From: Enterobacter sp. kpr-6
GTDB taxonomy: Bacteria; Pseudomonadota; Gammaproteobacteria; Enterobacterales; Enterobacteriaceae
Reading direction: 5' to 3'
Length of the DNA: 64,000 bases
Assembly (NCBI RefSeq): GCF_900116015.1
Contig: NZ_FOYH01000014.1
Span: 1 to 64,000 of the forward strand
Below, in pieces: positions 19,000 to 32,000 of this stretch (positions are counted from its first letter, which is position 1; every line of letters starts with the position of its first letter). A model generated the notes under the pieces. The model did not search any database. It saw nothing but the letters and a program-made list of their open reading frames with translations, and was not told where the DNA came from. The position numbers were made by a program, and so were the translations under genes.

Positions 19000-19010
19000 T
19001 GTTCGCCTCG

Positions 19011-19481
19011 TTATTCGATGACGACCAGTGGCTCGTCAAATTCAACCGGTTGACCACTTTCGACCAGAATCGCTTTTACTACGCCAGACTTGTCTGCTTC
19101 GATCTGGTTCATCATTTTCATGGCTTCAACGATGCACAGGGTATCGCCCGCGTTCACTTTCTGGCCCACTTCGATGAATGCTTTCGCATCCGGGCTTGGG
19201 GTGCGGTAGAACGTCCCTACCATCGGGGAACGTACGATGTGACCACTGATTTCTGCGGCTGCTGGCGCTTCCATTGCCGGTGCAGCGGCAGGGGCAACAG
19301 CGTTAGACAGAGCGGGCTGCTGCATCTGAGGCAGAGCATAAGCCTGCTGCATCACTGGATAACCCGCGTTAGGTGCGGCACGACTGATACGAACAGACTC
19401 TTCGCCTTCAGAGATTTCCAGTTCCGAGATGCCTGATTCTTCAACCAGCTCGATCAGTTTTTTAATCTTACGAATATCCAT
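19011..19481 (-). CDS. accB: Biotin carboxyl carrier protein AccB
   Basis: Carrier of 156 aa. An N-terminal domain is followed by an Ala/Pro-rich linker (about 44-76) and the C-terminal biotinyl domain with biotinylation site Lys122 in [10 protein letters not shown]. It shuttles the carboxyl group from AccC to the AccAD carboxyltransferase, the committing step of fatty acid synthesis. It begins 21 bp after aroQ, so the two are probably co-transcribed. In E. coli AccB autoregulates accBC. Confidence 0.98.
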   Translation of the reverse strand: MDIRKIKKLIELVEESGISELEISEGEESVRISRAAPNAGYPVMQQAYALPQMQQPALSNAVAPAAAPAMEAPAAAEISGHIVRSPMVGTFYRTPSPDAKAFIEVGQKVNAGDTLCIVEAMKMMNQIEADKSGVVKAILVESGQPVEFDEPLVVIE

Positions 19482-19502
19482 GAGTGGGTTCCGTACTCTT
19501 GT

Positions 19503-19955
19503 TTAGTGTGATTGTGACAGGCGTTTTACCGCCGTCTGTAAAGCGTATGAATAACCGTCAGCGCCAAATCCACAGATGACGCCAGCAGCGATATCGGAGA
19601 GATAAGAGTGATGGCGGAACGGCTCGCGCGCATGCACATTGCTCAGATGGATCTCAATAAACGGGATGCTCACTGCAAGCAACGCATCACGAATCGCCAC
19701 GCTGGTGTGCGTAAACGCGGCCGGATTGATCAGGATATAGTCAACAGAGTCTTTAGCCTGATGAATGCGGTCGATGAGTGCGTACTCCGCGTTTGACTGT
19801 AAATGCGAGAGAGTCACGTTCAGCGCCTCGGCTTCCTGCGTTAATTGCGTAACAATTTCGTTAAGCGTCAGGGTGCCGTACTTCTCCGGCTCGCGTGTAC
19901 CCAGCATGTTCAGATTGGGGCCGTTTAAGAGCAAAATGTGCAACTTGTCCACCAT
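19503..19955 (-). CDS. aroQ: Type II 3-dehydroquinate dehydratase AroQ
   Basis: Shikimate-pathway enzyme of 150 aa that dehydrates 3-dehydroquinate to 3-dehydroshikimate. It is type II, dodecameric, and unrelated to AroD. Motifs are [20 protein letters not shown] with the catalytic Tyr, [15 protein letters not shown], and [18 protein letters not shown] with the catalytic His. The chosen ATG follows GGAG with good spacing; the frame runs 34 codons further upstream. E. coli K-12 has no aroQ here, but several other enterobacteria do. A type I aroD may exist elsewhere. Confidence 0.95.
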   Translation of the reverse strand: MVDKLHILLLNGPNLNMLGTREPEKYGTLTLNEIVTQLTQEAEALNVTLSHLQSNAEYALIDRIHQAKDSVDYILINPAAFTHTSVAIRDALLAVSIPFIEIHLSNVHAREPFRHHSYLSDIAAGVICGFGADGYSYALQTAVKRLSQSH

Positions 19956-20189
19956 CGTGCTGCTATCTCCTGCAATACTTCGGTAAAAAACAAAATATAC
20001 CTTCATTGCCCGGTTGTCACCTTTTGCGGGTCTTAAAACCCCCATCGGCAAAACCAAAGTCGCACATTATAACTATTTCGTAGCATTTGGCAGCTAAATA
20101 CTGGTCTTATCAGGGAAGATTATCCGTCAGACCTGGATAAATGGTAGCGGAGGTGTACGTTTCTGCGGCTAACTGCACAGAACAGAGCA

Positions 20190-20789
20190 TTATCGCCACC
20201 ATTGGCGGAACTTCTTGTAACGCCAGCCCAGAAGCACAATTGCCGCCGCTGCATAGAGTAGCGGCTGCGGCGAAAGCACTTTTACTGACCAGAGGTAATG
20301 AATGGGCGCGAGGATCGCGACCACATAGACGAAGTTATGCAGACGCTGCCAGTTACGGCCTAATTTTCGCTGCATCGCCTGCGTGGAGGTTGCCGCCAGC
20401 GCAAAGAGAATGAGCCAGCTAATGACGCCAAGGGTCAGGTAGGGGCGGGTCACCAGCTCCTGGCCGAGCAGCGCAAGATTATTGAGCCCCAGCTCCAGCA
20501 ACGAGTAACTCACCAGATGCAGCGATGCCCAGGCGAAACACCAGAGTCCCAGCAGGCGGCGGGTACGAATCAACAGCGGTTGTTTAGCGACGCGCGCCAG
20601 CGGTGTGATCAGCAGCGATCCCAGCAGGAATTTCAACGCCATCCTGCCGGTAAAATGCTGAATATCTTTTGCCGGATCGGCGCTGAAGTACCCCTGGCTG
20701 GCGGCCCAAAAGAGCCAGATAAAAGGCAACAGCCCTGCCAGATGCAACACTACTTTTAACCCGGTTATCTGTTTTGCCGTTAAGCGCAC
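20190..20789 (-). CDS. msrQ: Heme b subunit MsrQ of the periplasmic Met-sulfoxide reductase
   Basis: Inner-membrane heme protein of 199 aa (formerly YedZ) with about six helices and several membrane His, including [20 protein letters not shown] and [16 protein letters not shown]. It passes quinol electrons to periplasmic MsrP for repair of oxidised methionines. It starts with GTG directly after the msrP stop codon without a gap, indicating translational coupling. Confidence 0.94.
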   Translation of the reverse strand: MRLTAKQITGLKVVLHLAGLLPFIWLFWAASQGYFSADPAKDIQHFTGRMALKFLLGSLLITPLARVAKQPLLIRTRRLLGLWCFAWASLHLVSYSLLELGLNNLALLGQELVTRPYLTLGVISWLILFALAATSTQAMQRKLGRNWQRLHNFVYVVAILAPIHYLWSVKVLSPQPLLYAAAAIVLLGWRYKKFRQWWR

Positions 20790-21791
20790 TTAAAAATTCT
20801 CCCGCAAATCCATTCCTTTATACAGCGACGCCACCTGATCGGCGTAACCATTAAACAGCAGCGTCGGCTGGCGATTAACGTCCAGTACGCCACCTGAACC
20901 AATCACGCGTTCGGTCGCCTGCGACCAGCGCGGATGATCGACGTGCGGATTCACATTAGCAAAAAAGCCATATTCATTTGGGGCGGATAAATTCCATGTC
21001 GTTGGCGGCCGCTCGCGGGTGAGCTTAATGCTGACGATGGATTTAATCCCTTTAAAACCGTATTTCCATGGCACCGTTAAGCGCACCGGCGCGCCGTTTT
21101 GCGGCGGCATCGCTTTGCCATAGACGCCAACGGAAAGCAGGGTCAATGGATGCATGGCTTCATCGATACGCAATCCTTCAACGTAAGGGTATTGCAGGCC
21201 GCCGCCAATAAAGCGGTCTTTCTGGCCCGGCATCTCTTCCGGTGAATATAAGGTTTCGAATGCCACATATTTCGCATTGCTGGTGGGCTCCACCAGGGCG
21301 AGCAGTTTATGCAGTGGAAAGCCAATCCACGGAATGACCATAGACCAGGCTTCCACGCAGCGCATCCGGTAAATACGCTCTTCCAGCGGGAAGCGGGTGG
21401 TCAGCATATCGTGATCGAGGGTTAAGGGTTTGGCCACTTCACCACCAATTTTCAGCGTCCACGGATCCGTTTTCATCCCGCCTGCGTTAGCAGCAGGATC
21501 GGCTTTATCCAGGCCAAATTCGTAAAAGTTGTTATAGCCCGTCACCTTGTCTTCAGGCGTCAGGGCCAGCGAATTTTGCCACTCAGCAGGTTTAGTGAAG
21601 TCCAGAGGTTTGCCCGGCGGCGGTTTCGGACGATCGTTTCCCTTAAACCAGTCCAGCAGATCGGCCTGCGCCAGCGGCGAAAGAGAAAGTGCGGTCGCAC
21701 CGATCCCCAGTGCTTTTAATACTTTACGTCGCTCCATCATGAACACTGATTCAGCGGTGACATCTGCTTCGGTTAATTTTCGTTGTTTCAT
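20790..21791 (-). CDS. msrP: Periplasmic Met-sulfoxide reductase catalytic subunit MsrP
   Basis: Molybdopterin enzyme of 333 aa (formerly YedY) that reduces protein methionine sulfoxide in the periplasm. The Tat signal carries the twin arginine in [19 protein letters not shown], with a cut near AQA. The molybdenum-ligand Cys is in [15 protein letters not shown], and the cofactor pocket motif [12 protein letters not shown] follows. It is divergent from csrD. In E. coli msrPQ lies elsewhere, downstream of HprSR, so a different control is likely here. Confidence 0.95.
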   Translation of the reverse strand: MKQRKLTEADVTAESVFMMERRKVLKALGIGATALSLSPLAQADLLDWFKGNDRPKPPPGKPLDFTKPAEWQNSLALTPEDKVTGYNNFYEFGLDKADPAANAGGMKTDPWTLKIGGEVAKPLTLDHDMLTTRFPLEERIYRMRCVEAWSMVIPWIGFPLHKLLALVEPTSNAKYVAFETLYSPEEMPGQKDRFIGGGLQYPYVEGLRIDEAMHPLTLLSVGVYGKAMPPQNGAPVRLTVPWKYGFKGIKSIVSIKLTRERPPTTWNLSAPNEYGFFANVNPHVDHPRWSQATERVIGSGGVLDVNRQPTLLFNGYADQVASLYKGMDLRENF

Positions 21792-22067
21792 TACGTCCTC
21801 CGTCTGCCTTTATATAAGCATGATGGATGAGAGACGTTAGTGCGAGTTTGTTACCAAAAATTGCCGGCCACTCGCCGGGCGAGGGAAGTTGGGTGATTGG
21901 CAAAAAATTTCTGCGGGCTATACTCCCGTGATAAACGGCGATGTCGTCTTCATGCAATTTATTGCCTGTTCCACGGTGTCTGATAGTATCCCGTTTCGTA
22001 TTGAAAGTTGGCGCTCACTTACATTCATCGCGAAACGTTTCTCTCACCCAACGGAGTTAGCACAAGG
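21792..22067. other. msrP-csrD divergent promoter region
   Basis: 276 bp without a gene that must contain both start regions. A short palindromic stretch CGCCGGGCGAG-type is visible near 21870, but I can assign no site with confidence. Confidence 0.4.
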
Positions 22068-24008
22068 ATGCGATTAACGACGAAATTTTCAGCTTTTGTA
22101 ACCCTCCTGACGGGGCTGGCAATTTTTGTCACGCTCATTGGCTGCTCGTTCAGTTTTTATTCCGCCATTCAGAAAAAAGTGACGTACCGGGTACAGTCTG
22201 TGGCGGCGGTTATTGATAACCGGCTGGTTTCCATGCCTTTCGCATCCCTTGTGCCGCAGCTTGATGAGATGATGGTGCCGCTGGATATCGTGCGCATCGA
22301 CATCATGCAGGGCGAAAAAACGCTGCTCAGTCATTCGCTTGCGGGAGGATACCGCCCGGCGGGTAGCCAGATGCAGACGCGCGAAATGAGCGTTAAATCG
22401 ATTAAAAATCCCGGCATGACCATTGGGCTGACCTGGCAGGACCCGATGGCGAACTATTTTCACTCCCTTCTGACCACCGCTCCGCTGACGTTCGCCATTG
22501 GTTTTATGGTCATCATTATCTTTGTGGCGGTTCGCTGGCTGCGTCGTCAGCTTGCCGGACAGGAGTTGCTGGAGATGCGGGCCATAAAGATTCTTAATGG
22601 CGAGCGGGGACCGAAGGTTCGCGGTTCCGTTTACGAATGGCCGTCGCGCACCAGTAGCGCGCTGGATACGCTGTTGTCCGAAATCCAGTTTGCCGGAGAG
22701 CAGCGCAGCCGCATGGATACCCTGATCCGCTCCTATGCGGCGCAGGACACTAAAACCGGGCTTAACAACCGGCTCTTTTTTGACAGCCAGCTGGCGACCC
22801 TGCTCGAAGATCAGGAAAAGGTCGGCGCGCATGGCGTGGTGATGATGATCCGCCTGCCGGATTTTGAGCTACTGCGCGACAACTGGGGGGCGGCGACCAC
22901 TGAAGAGCACCTGCTTATCCTCATTAATCTGCTTTCTACTTTTATCCTGCGCTATCCCGGCGCGCTGCTGGCGCGATATCACCGCAATGATTTTGCCGTG
23001 CTGCTCTCGCATCGCACCCTTAAAGAATCTGAAAGTATTGCCGCGCAACTACTTAAATCAGTGGATGTTCTGCCGCCGTCAAAAATGCTCGACCGCGATG
23101 ACATCATGCATATTGGTATCTGCGCCTGGCGTAGCGGGCAATCGGCGGAGCAGGTCATGGAACATGCGGAAGCCGCAACCCGCAACGCTGTTCTGCAGGG
23201 GGCCAATAGCTGGGCAGTGTATGACGATACCCTACCGGAGAAGGGGCGTGGCAATGTCCGCTGGCGCACCTTGATTGAACAAACACTCAGTCGCGGCGGG
23301 CCACGCGTCTATCAGAAACCGGCGGTCAATCTTGACGGCCAGGTGCATCACCGTGAATTGATGTGCCGTATTTTTGATGGCGATCAGGAGGTGATTGCTG
23401 CCGAGTATATGCCGATGGTGTTGCAGTTCGGCCTGGCTGAAGAGTATGACCGTCAGCAGATCACCCGTTTAATGCCTTTTCTGACCTTTTGGCCCGAAGA
23501 AAGTCTGGCGTTGCAGGTCACCGTCGAGTCACTTATCCGGCCCCGTTTTCAGCGCTGGCTGCGTGATACTTTAATGCAATGTGAAAAATCTCGACGAAAA
23601 AGGATTATTTTTGAACTTGCTGAGGCGGATGTTTGTCAACACATCAGTCGGTTACAACCGGTGGTGCGATTGATCAACGCGTTGGGTGCCCGGGTGGCGG
23701 TCACTCAGGCGGGTTTAACGCTGGTTAGCACCAGCTGGATTAAGGCGCTGGATGCGGAATTACTTAAGCTGCATCCGAGCCTGGTAAGAAATATTGAAAA
23801 GCGTCCCGAAAATCAGCTGCTGGTACAGAGTCTGGTGGAAGCCTGTAAGGGCACACGGACGCGCGTTTTTGCCACAGGTATCCTCGGACGAGGAGAATGG
23901 CAGACCTTAATCGAACGCGGGGTAACGGGTGGACAGGGCGATTTTTTTGCTGCGTCCCAACTACTCGACACCCATGTGAAAAAATATTCGCAAAGATATT
24001 CGGTTTGA
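22068..24008 (+). CDS. csrD: Regulator of CsrB/CsrC decay, CsrD
   Basis: Membrane protein of 646 aa that targets the small RNAs CsrB and CsrC for RNase E cleavage and so tunes the CsrA carbon-storage network. Two N-terminal helices flank a periplasmic part (about 35-140), followed by a HAMP-like stretch. The GGDEF domain is degenerate (HRNDF) and so is the EAL domain (HRELM), so it should not make or break cyclic-di-GMP. The start MRLTTKF matches E. coli; 20 extra upstream codons were rejected. Confidence 0.95.
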   Translation: MRLTTKFSAFVTLLTGLAIFVTLIGCSFSFYSAIQKKVTYRVQSVAAVIDNRLVSMPFASLVPQLDEMMVPLDIVRIDIMQGEKTLLSHSLAGGYRPAGSQMQTREMSVKSIKNPGMTIGLTWQDPMANYFHSLLTTAPLTFAIGFMVIIIFVAVRWLRRQLAGQELLEMRAIKILNGERGPKVRGSVYEWPSRTSSALDTLLSEIQFAGEQRSRMDTLIRSYAAQDTKTGLNNRLFFDSQLATLLEDQEKVGAHGVVMMIRLPDFELLRDNWGAATTEEHLLILINLLSTFILRYPGALLARYHRNDFAVLLSHRTLKESESIAAQLLKSVDVLPPSKMLDRDDIMHIGICAWRSGQSAEQVMEHAEAATRNAVLQGANSWAVYDDTLPEKGRGNVRWRTLIEQTLSRGGPRVYQKPAVNLDGQVHHRELMCRIFDGDQEVIAAEYMPMVLQFGLAEEYDRQQITRLMPFLTFWPEESLALQVTVESLIRPRFQRWLRDTLMQCEKSRRKRIIFELAEADVCQHISRLQPVVRLINALGARVAVTQAGLTLVSTSWIKALDAELLKLHPSLVRNIEKRPENQLLVQSLVEACKGTRTRVFATGILGRGEWQTLIERGVTGGQGDFFAASQLLDTHVKKYSQRYSV

Positions 24009-25357
<1,349 letters not shown>

Positions 25358-25424
25358 TCTGCGTCAGAGTGGGGCGACCGAAGGGCCGCCCCAGCTTTGT
25401 CCAGCCTGAGAATACGCAAAGCCT

Positions 25425-26420
25425 ATGAAGCCAATTTTTAGCCGTGGCCCGTCGCTACAGATTCGCCTTATTCTGGCGGTGCTGGTTGCGCTTGGTGTCA
25501 TTATCGCCGACAGCCGCCTCGGTGCGTTCAGTCAGATTCGAACGTACATGGATACTGCCGTCAGTCCTTTCTATTTTATCTCCAACGGGCCGCGCGCATT
25601 ACTCGACAGCGTGTCACAAACGCTGGCCTCGCGTGACCAAATCGAACTTGAAAACCGGGCATTGCGCCAGGAACTGCTGCTGAAAAACAGCGAACTGCTG
25701 ATGCTTGGGCAGTACAAACAGGAGAACGCGCGTCTGCGTGAGCTGCTGGGTTCCCCGCTGCGCCAGGACGAACAAAAAATGGTAACCCAGGTTATCTCTG
25801 CGGTTAACGATCCTTACAGCGATCAGGTCGTCATCGATAAAGGCAGCGTGAACGGCGTCTATGAAGGCCAGCCTGTGATCAGTGATAAAGGCGTGGTCGG
25901 TCAGGTTGTGGCCGTGGCTAAACTCACCAGCCGCGTACTGCTGATCTGTGACGCCACCCATGCGCTGCCCATCCAGGTGTTACGCAACGATATTCGCGTT
26001 ATCGTCGCCGGTAATGGCTGTACGGACGACCTGCAACTGGAGCATCTGCCTGCGAACACGGATATCCGTGTTGGTGATGTGCTGGTGACATCCGGTCTTG
26101 GCGGGCGTTTCCCGGAAGGGTATCCGGTCGGCGTTGTCTCATCAGTGAAACTTGATACGCAGCGCGCGTACACGGTGATCCAGGCCCGCCCGACGGCAGG
26201 TTTACAGCGCCTGCGCTATTTGCTGCTGCTCTGGGGTGCCGATCGTAACGGCGCAAACCCGATGACGCCGGAAGATGTGCACCGGGTGGCGAATGAGCGT
26301 CTGATGCAAATGATGCCTCAGGTACTGCCAGCGCCAGATGCCATGGGGCCGCCAGCCCCTGTCCCTGCACCCGCCACCGGCTTGACCGATGCGGTCGAAC
26401 CCGCACCGGGAGGGCAATAG
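25425..26420 (+). CDS. mreC: Rod-shape protein MreC
   Basis: Bitopic inner-membrane protein of 331 aa linking MreB to the periplasmic wall synthases. It has an N-terminal helix (about 12-30), a coiled coil (about 65-108, [20 protein letters not shown]) and the beta-domain core. The Pro/Ala-rich C-terminal tail is about 36 residues shorter than in E. coli MreC (367 aa), while the core is intact. Its TAG stop shares a base with the mreD GTG start. Confidence 0.96.
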   Translation: MKPIFSRGPSLQIRLILAVLVALGVIIADSRLGAFSQIRTYMDTAVSPFYFISNGPRALLDSVSQTLASRDQIELENRALRQELLLKNSELLMLGQYKQENARLRELLGSPLRQDEQKMVTQVISAVNDPYSDQVVIDKGSVNGVYEGQPVISDKGVVGQVVAVAKLTSRVLLICDATHALPIQVLRNDIRVIVAGNGCTDDLQLEHLPANTDIRVGDVLVTSGLGGRFPEGYPVGVVSSVKLDTQRAYTVIQARPTAGLQRLRYLLLLWGADRNGANPMTPEDVHRVANERLMQMMPQVLPAPDAMGPPAPVPAPATGLTDAVEPAPGGQ

Positions 26421-26908
26421 TGGCGAGCTATCGTAGCCAGGGGCGCTGGGTGATCTGGCTCTCGTTTCTCATTGCGTTATTGCTGCAAATTATGCCCTGG
26501 CCGGATGACATTATTGCTTACCGGCCAAACTGGGTGCTGTTGATTCTGCTGTACTGGATCCTTGCGTTACCCCACCGCGTAAATGTCGGCACGGGTTTAA
26601 CAATGGGTGCCATACTGGATCTCATTAGCGGCTCAACGCTGGGTGTTCGCGCCCTGTCACTGAGTATTATCGCTTACCTCGTGGCACTCAAATTCCAGCT
26701 TTTCCGCAATCTGGCGCTCTGGCAGCAGGCGCTGGTGGTGATGTTGTTATCGCTCGCCACGGAAGTCATTGTCTTCTGGGCGGAGTTTTTAGTTATCAAC
26801 GTCTCTTTCCGACCGGAAGTGTTCTGGAGTAGCGTCGTCAACGGCGTACTGTGGCCATGGCTTTTCCTGCTGATGCGCAAAATCCGTCAGCAGTTTGCGG
26901 TGCAATAA
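26420..26908 (+). CDS. mreD: Rod-shape membrane protein MreD
   Basis: Integral membrane protein of 162 aa with five or six helices and few polar loops, of the MreD family. It balances MreC in activating PBP2-RodA during elongation. It uses a GTG start that overlaps the mreC stop by one base, so it is translationally coupled. Confidence 0.95.
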   Translation: MASYRSQGRWVIWLSFLIALLLQIMPWPDDIIAYRPNWVLLILLYWILALPHRVNVGTGLTMGAILDLISGSTLGVRALSLSIIAYLVALKFQLFRNLALWQQALVVMLLSLATEVIVFWAEFLVINVSFRPEVFWSSVVNGVLWPWLFLLMRKIRQQFAVQ

Positions 26909-26917
26909 AAGGGTGTT

Positions 26918-27511
26918 ATGACAGATCTTTATCTCGCTTCCGGCTCTCCGCGTCGTCAGGAACTCCTCACTCAACTGGGCGTCTCGTTTGAGCGCATCGT
27001 GCCGGGTGTTGAAGAACAACGTCTTTCTTACGAAAGCGCACAACAGTACGTGGTGCGTCTGGCGCGGGAAAAGGCGCAGGCGGGCGTGGCACTGGCTGCG
27101 CAGGATTTACCGGTACTGGGCGCAGACACTATCGTCATTCTTAATGGCGAAGTGCTGGAAAAACCGCAGGATAGCTCCCATGCTGCTAAGATGCTTCATC
27201 AGTTGTCGGGGCAGACGCATCAGGTGATGACCGCCGTTGCGCTGGCAGATCGCCAGCAAACGCTGGATTGTCTGGTCGTTACAGAAGTGACATTCAGAGT
27301 GCTTTCGGATAACGAGATCACGGCATATATCGCCAGTGGCGAGCCGATGGACAAAGCGGGTGCTTACGGCATTCAGGGGCTGGGAGGCTGCTTTGTCCGC
27401 CGGATTGACGGCAGCTATCACGCCGTTGTCGGTTTACCGCTGGTAGAAACCTGGGAATTGCTGGGCAATTTTAACGCACTGCGTGAGGGAAGGGACAAAG
27501 ATGACGGCTGA
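26918..27511 (+). CDS. yhdE: Maf-family nucleoside triphosphate pyrophosphatase YhdE
   Basis: House-cleaning enzyme of 197 aa that hydrolyses dTTP, UTP and modified pyrimidine nucleotides to monophosphates. Maf motifs are [14 protein letters not shown] at the N-terminus, the catalytic Asp in LGADTIV, and [10 protein letters not shown] near 147. It follows mreD by 9 bp and overlaps rng by 11 bp, a tightly coupled arrangement. Confidence 0.95.
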   Translation: MTDLYLASGSPRRQELLTQLGVSFERIVPGVEEQRLSYESAQQYVVRLAREKAQAGVALAAQDLPVLGADTIVILNGEVLEKPQDSSHAAKMLHQLSGQTHQVMTAVALADRQQTLDCLVVTEVTFRVLSDNEITAYIASGEPMDKAGAYGIQGLGGCFVRRIDGSYHAVVGLPLVETWELLGNFNALREGRDKDDG

Positions 27512-28970
27512 ATTGCTGGTTAACGTAACGCCATCAGAAACACGTGTCGCTTACATTGATGGGGGTATCCTTCAGGAAATTCACATTGAACGTGAAGCGC
27601 GACGTGGGATCGTAGGCAATATCTACAAAGGGCGTGTGAGTCGAGTACTGCCCGGAATGCAGGCGGCTTTTGTAGATATTGGTCTGGATAAGGCCGCGTT
27701 TCTTCACGCCTCCGACATCATGCCGCATACCGAGTGTGTGGCGGGCGAAGAGCAAAAAAACTTCACCGTCCGCGATATCTCTGAGCTGGTGCGCCAGGGC
27801 CAGGATTTAATGGTGCAGGTGGTCAAAGATCCGCTCGGCACCAAAGGCGCGCGCCTGACCACTGACATCACGCTGCCGTCGCGTTACCTGGTCTTTATGC
27901 CGGGTGCCTCCCACGTTGGCGTTTCCCAGCGCATTGAAAGCGAAACGGAACGCGATCGCTTAAAGCGCGTTGTCGCGGAATACTGCGATGAGCAGGGCGG
28001 ATTTATTATTCGCACCGCCGCCGAAGGCGTTTGCGAAGAAGATCTGGCGTCCGATGCCGCTTACCTGAAGCGCGTGTGGACAAAAGTGATGGAGCGCAAA
28101 AAACGCCCGCAAACGCGCTACCAGATGTACGGCGAACTGGCGCTGGCCCAGCGTGTGCTGCGTGATTTTGCCGACGCGCACCTGGATCGCATCCGTGTCG
28201 ATTCCCGTCTGACCTACGAAGCCCTGCTGGAATTTACCGCGGAATACATCCCGGAAATGACCAGCAAACTTGAGCATTACAGCGGTCGCCAGCCGATTTT
28301 CGATCTCTTTGACGTCGAAAACGAGATTCAGCGAGCGCTGGAACGCAAGGTAGAGCTGAAATCGGGCGGCTATCTGATCATCGATCAGACCGAAGCCATG
28401 ACCACCGTAGACATCAACACCGGGGCGTTCGTCGGCCACCGCAATCTTGATGACACCATCTTTAATACCAACATCGAAGCGACGCAGGCGATTGCCCGCC
28501 AGCTCAGGCTGCGCAATCTGGGCGGGATCATTATTATCGATTTCATCGACATGAGTAATGAAGACCACCGCCGCCGCGTGCTGCATTCACTGGAGCAGGC
28601 GCTCAGTAAAGATCGTGTGAAAACCAGCATCAACGGTTTCTCACAGCTGGGTCTTGTGGAGATGACCCGCAAACGCACGCGCGAAAGCGTTGAGCATGTG
28701 TTATGCAACGAATGCCCCACCTGCCATGGACGCGGCACGGTAAAAACGGTTGAAACCGTCTGCTACGAAATCATGCGTGAGATTGTGCGCGTACATCATG
28801 CCTACGACTCCGATCGCTTCCTGGTCTATGCTTCCCCGGCGGTGGCGGAAACACTGAAAAGCGACGAGTCACACGCCCTGGCAGAAGTCGAAATCTTTGT
28901 CGGCAAACAGGTTAAGGTGCAAATTGAACCGCTCTATAATCAGGAGCAGTTCGACGTGGTAATGATGTAA
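27501..28970 (+). CDS. rng: Ribonuclease G
   Basis: Endoribonuclease of 489 aa that matures the 5' end of 16S rRNA and degrades some mRNAs; a short paralogue of RNase E. The S1 domain ([23 protein letters not shown], about 39-62) is followed by the DNase I-like catalytic part with Mg-binding Asp in [12 protein letters not shown] and IIIDFIDM. The zinc-link CNECPTC lies near 400. The start MTAELL matches E. coli and lies inside the end of yhdE. Confidence 0.97.
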   Translation: MTAELLVNVTPSETRVAYIDGGILQEIHIEREARRGIVGNIYKGRVSRVLPGMQAAFVDIGLDKAAFLHASDIMPHTECVAGEEQKNFTVRDISELVRQGQDLMVQVVKDPLGTKGARLTTDITLPSRYLVFMPGASHVGVSQRIESETERDRLKRVVAEYCDEQGGFIIRTAAEGVCEEDLASDAAYLKRVWTKVMERKKRPQTRYQMYGELALAQRVLRDFADAHLDRIRVDSRLTYEALLEFTAEYIPEMTSKLEHYSGRQPIFDLFDVENEIQRALERKVELKSGGYLIIDQTEAMTTVDINTGAFVGHRNLDDTIFNTNIEATQAIARQLRLRNLGGIIIIDFIDMSNEDHRRRVLHSLEQALSKDRVKTSINGFSQLGLVEMTRKRTRESVEHVLCNECPTCHGRGTVKTVETVCYEIMREIVRVHHAYDSDRFLVYASPAVAETLKSDESHALAEVEIFVGKQVKVQIEPLYNQEQFDVVMM

Positions 28971-29016
28971 TTCGACACGATCAAGGCCTGTTTTTGGGGC
29001 TGACAAGGAGAGATGC

Positions 29017-32000
29017 GTGAGGCGACTGCCGGGAATATTGTTGCTCACTGGCGCGACATTGATTGTCATTATTGCGCTGGCGGTAAGCGGGCTGCGTCTG
29101 ATCCTGCCGCATCTCGACACCTGGCGTCCGGCATTGCTGGCGAAAATCGAATCGGCGACCGGTATGCCGGTTGCGGCCAGCCACATCAGCGCCCGCTGGG
29201 AAAACTTCGGCCCGACGCTTGATGTGCGTGATATTAAAGCCGGCCTTAGCGATGGCGGCGAACTCTCCGTTAAACGGCTGACGCTGGCGCTGGATGTCTG
29301 GCAAAGCCTGCTGCATCTGCGCTGGCAGTTCCGCGATCTCACCTTCTATCAGCTTCAGGCAAACACCAATACGCCCCTGCTTCAGGGCGGTGATAGCGAG
29401 GGCGTTGAAACTAACCGCCTGAGCGATCTCTTCCTTCGCCAGTTCGATCATTTCGATCTGCGTGACAGCCATATCAGTTTTCTGACGTTATCCGGGCAGC
29501 GCGCGGAGCTGGCGATCCCGCAACTCACCTGGCTTAACGGTAAAGATCGGCACCGCGCCGAGGGCGAACTTAACCTTTCCAGCCTTACCGGCCAGCATGG
29601 CGTGATGAAAGTGCGGATGGATCTGCGCGACGACAACGGCTTACTCAATAACGGACGGCTGTGGCTTCAGGCTGACGACATTGACGTGAAACCCTGGCTG
29701 GGTAAATGGATGCAGGATAACGTCGCGCTGGAAAGCGCCCGCTTCAGTCTTGAGGGCTGGGTGACGCTGAATAGAGGCGAAGTGTCGGGCGGCGATGTCT
29801 GGCTGAAAAAGGGCGGCGCAAGCTGGAAGGGCGATAACCAGACTCACCAGCTTTCGGTGGATAACCTGACGGCACACATTACGCGTCAGCAGCAGGGCTG
29901 GCAGTTTGATATCCCTGAAACACGCATCACCATGGATAAAAAACCCTGGCCGGATGGCGCGCTGTCGCTGGCATGGGTTCCGGCGCAGGAAGCGGGCGGA
30001 GCGAACGGCATTCGCAGCGACGAACTGCGCGTGCGTGCCAGCCATCTGGCGCTGGACGGCCTCGACGGATTACTGCCCATCGCAGAAAAGATCTCGCCGT
30101 CACTGGGTGAAGTCTGGCGCATCATGCAGCCTTCCGGTGAAGTGGATAAACTGGCGCTGGATATTCCGCTTCAGGCGACGGAAAAAACCCGCTTTCAGGC
30201 GAACTGGGACAACATCGCCTGGCAGCAATGGGAACTTCTGCCTGGCGTGCAAAACCTTTCCGGGACGCTCTCCGGGAGTATGGAAAACGGCAGGCTAACC
30301 ACCCATATCGCGCAGGCGAAAATGGACTATAAAACCGTGTTTCGTGCGCCGCTGGAAATCGAAGACGGCGTCGCCACGCTGAACTGGCTGAAAAACGACA
30401 AAGGCTTCCAGCTTGATGGCCGCCAGATAGACGTTAAGGCCACGGGCGTGCGGGCGCGCGGCGATTTCCGTTACCTGCAACCGGTCGGCGACGAACCCTG
30501 GCTGGGCATTCTCGCCGGGATCAGCACCAGCGACGCCGGGCAGGCGTGGCGCTATTTCCCGGAAAATCTGATGGGTAAAGCGCTGGTCGATTATTTAAGC
30601 GGCGCGATTCAGGGCGGTCAGGTAGATAACGCCACACTGGTGTATGGCGGCAACCCGCATCTGTTCCCTTATAAGCACAACGAAGGCCAGTTTGAAGTGC
30701 TGGTGCCGCTGCGCAACGCCACCTTTGCTTTCCAGCCTGACTGGCCTGCGCTAAAAAATCTCGATATTGAACTCGACTTCATCAACGATGGCCTGTGGAT
30801 GAAGACCGACGAGGTGAATCTTGGCGGCGTCAAAGGCCGCAACCTGTCGGCGGTCATCCCCGATTATCTGAAAGAAACACTGTTGATTGACGCCGACATT
30901 AACGGGCCGGGAAAAGCGGTGGGACCGTACTTCAACGACACGCCATTAAACGATTCTCTTGGCGCGGCGTTAGAGGAGCTCCAGCTTGATGGCGATGTGA
31001 ATGCTCGCTTACATCTTAATATCCCGCTGGACGGGCAGATGACGACGGCGGAAGGCGACGTCCGGCTGCATAACAACAGCCTCTTTATTAAGCCGCTGAA
31101 TACCACGGTGCGCAACCTGAGCGGCCAGTTCAGCTTTGTGAACGGTAATCTGTCGAGCGAGCCATTAACCGCAAGCTGGTTTAATCAGCCGCTTAATCTC
31201 GACTTCTCCACCACCGAGGGCGATAAAGCCTACGGCGTCGCGATCAATCTGAACGGTAACTGGCAGCCCGCACGCATTGATGTGCTGCCGGAAGCGTTAA
31301 GCCAGTCAATCAGCGGCAGCGTGGCGTGGAACGGTAAAGTGGGTATCGAACTGCCTTACAACGGCAGCGCGCGCTACAACGTCGATGTTAATGGCGATCT
31401 CAAAAACATCGCCAGCCGTCTGCCGTCGCCGCTGGATAAACCGGCGGGCAAGTCGCTACCCGTAAAAATCAACGTTGACGGGAACCTGCGTAATTTCACT
31501 CTGACCGGCAAGGCGGGGAGCGAAAACCACTTTAACAGCCGCTGGTTGCTGAATAATAAGCTCACGCTGGATCGGGCGATCTGGGCGTCAGAAAGCCGTA
31601 CTCTCCCGCCATTGCCTGACACGGCTGGCGTGGAACTTAACCTGCCGCCGATGGACGGCGCGCAATGGCTGGCGCTGTTCCAGAAAGGCGTGGCGAATAA
31701 CGTCAGCAACAGTACTGAATTCCCGAAAAACGTGACCCTGCGTACGCCAGCCCTGACGCTTGGCGGCCAGCAGTGGAACAATCTCAGCATCGTTTCGCAG
31801 TCGGTTGCGGGCGGTTCAAAAATTGAAGCCCAGGGACGCGAAGTAAACGGCACGCTGACGATGCGCGATAACGCCCCGTGGCAGGCGGCGATCCGCTATC
31901 TCTATTACAACCCGGCGGCGGCACAGGAAAGCGATCCGCTGTCACCCACGTCGCTGCTCACCGGCAAGCGGGCGATTGATTTCACCGGCTGGCCGGATCT

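Noticed and set aside
22068-24008. csrD as an active cyclic-di-GMP enzyme
   Set aside because: GGDEF is replaced by HRNDF and EAL by ELM, as in E. coli CsrD, which acts on RNA decay instead.
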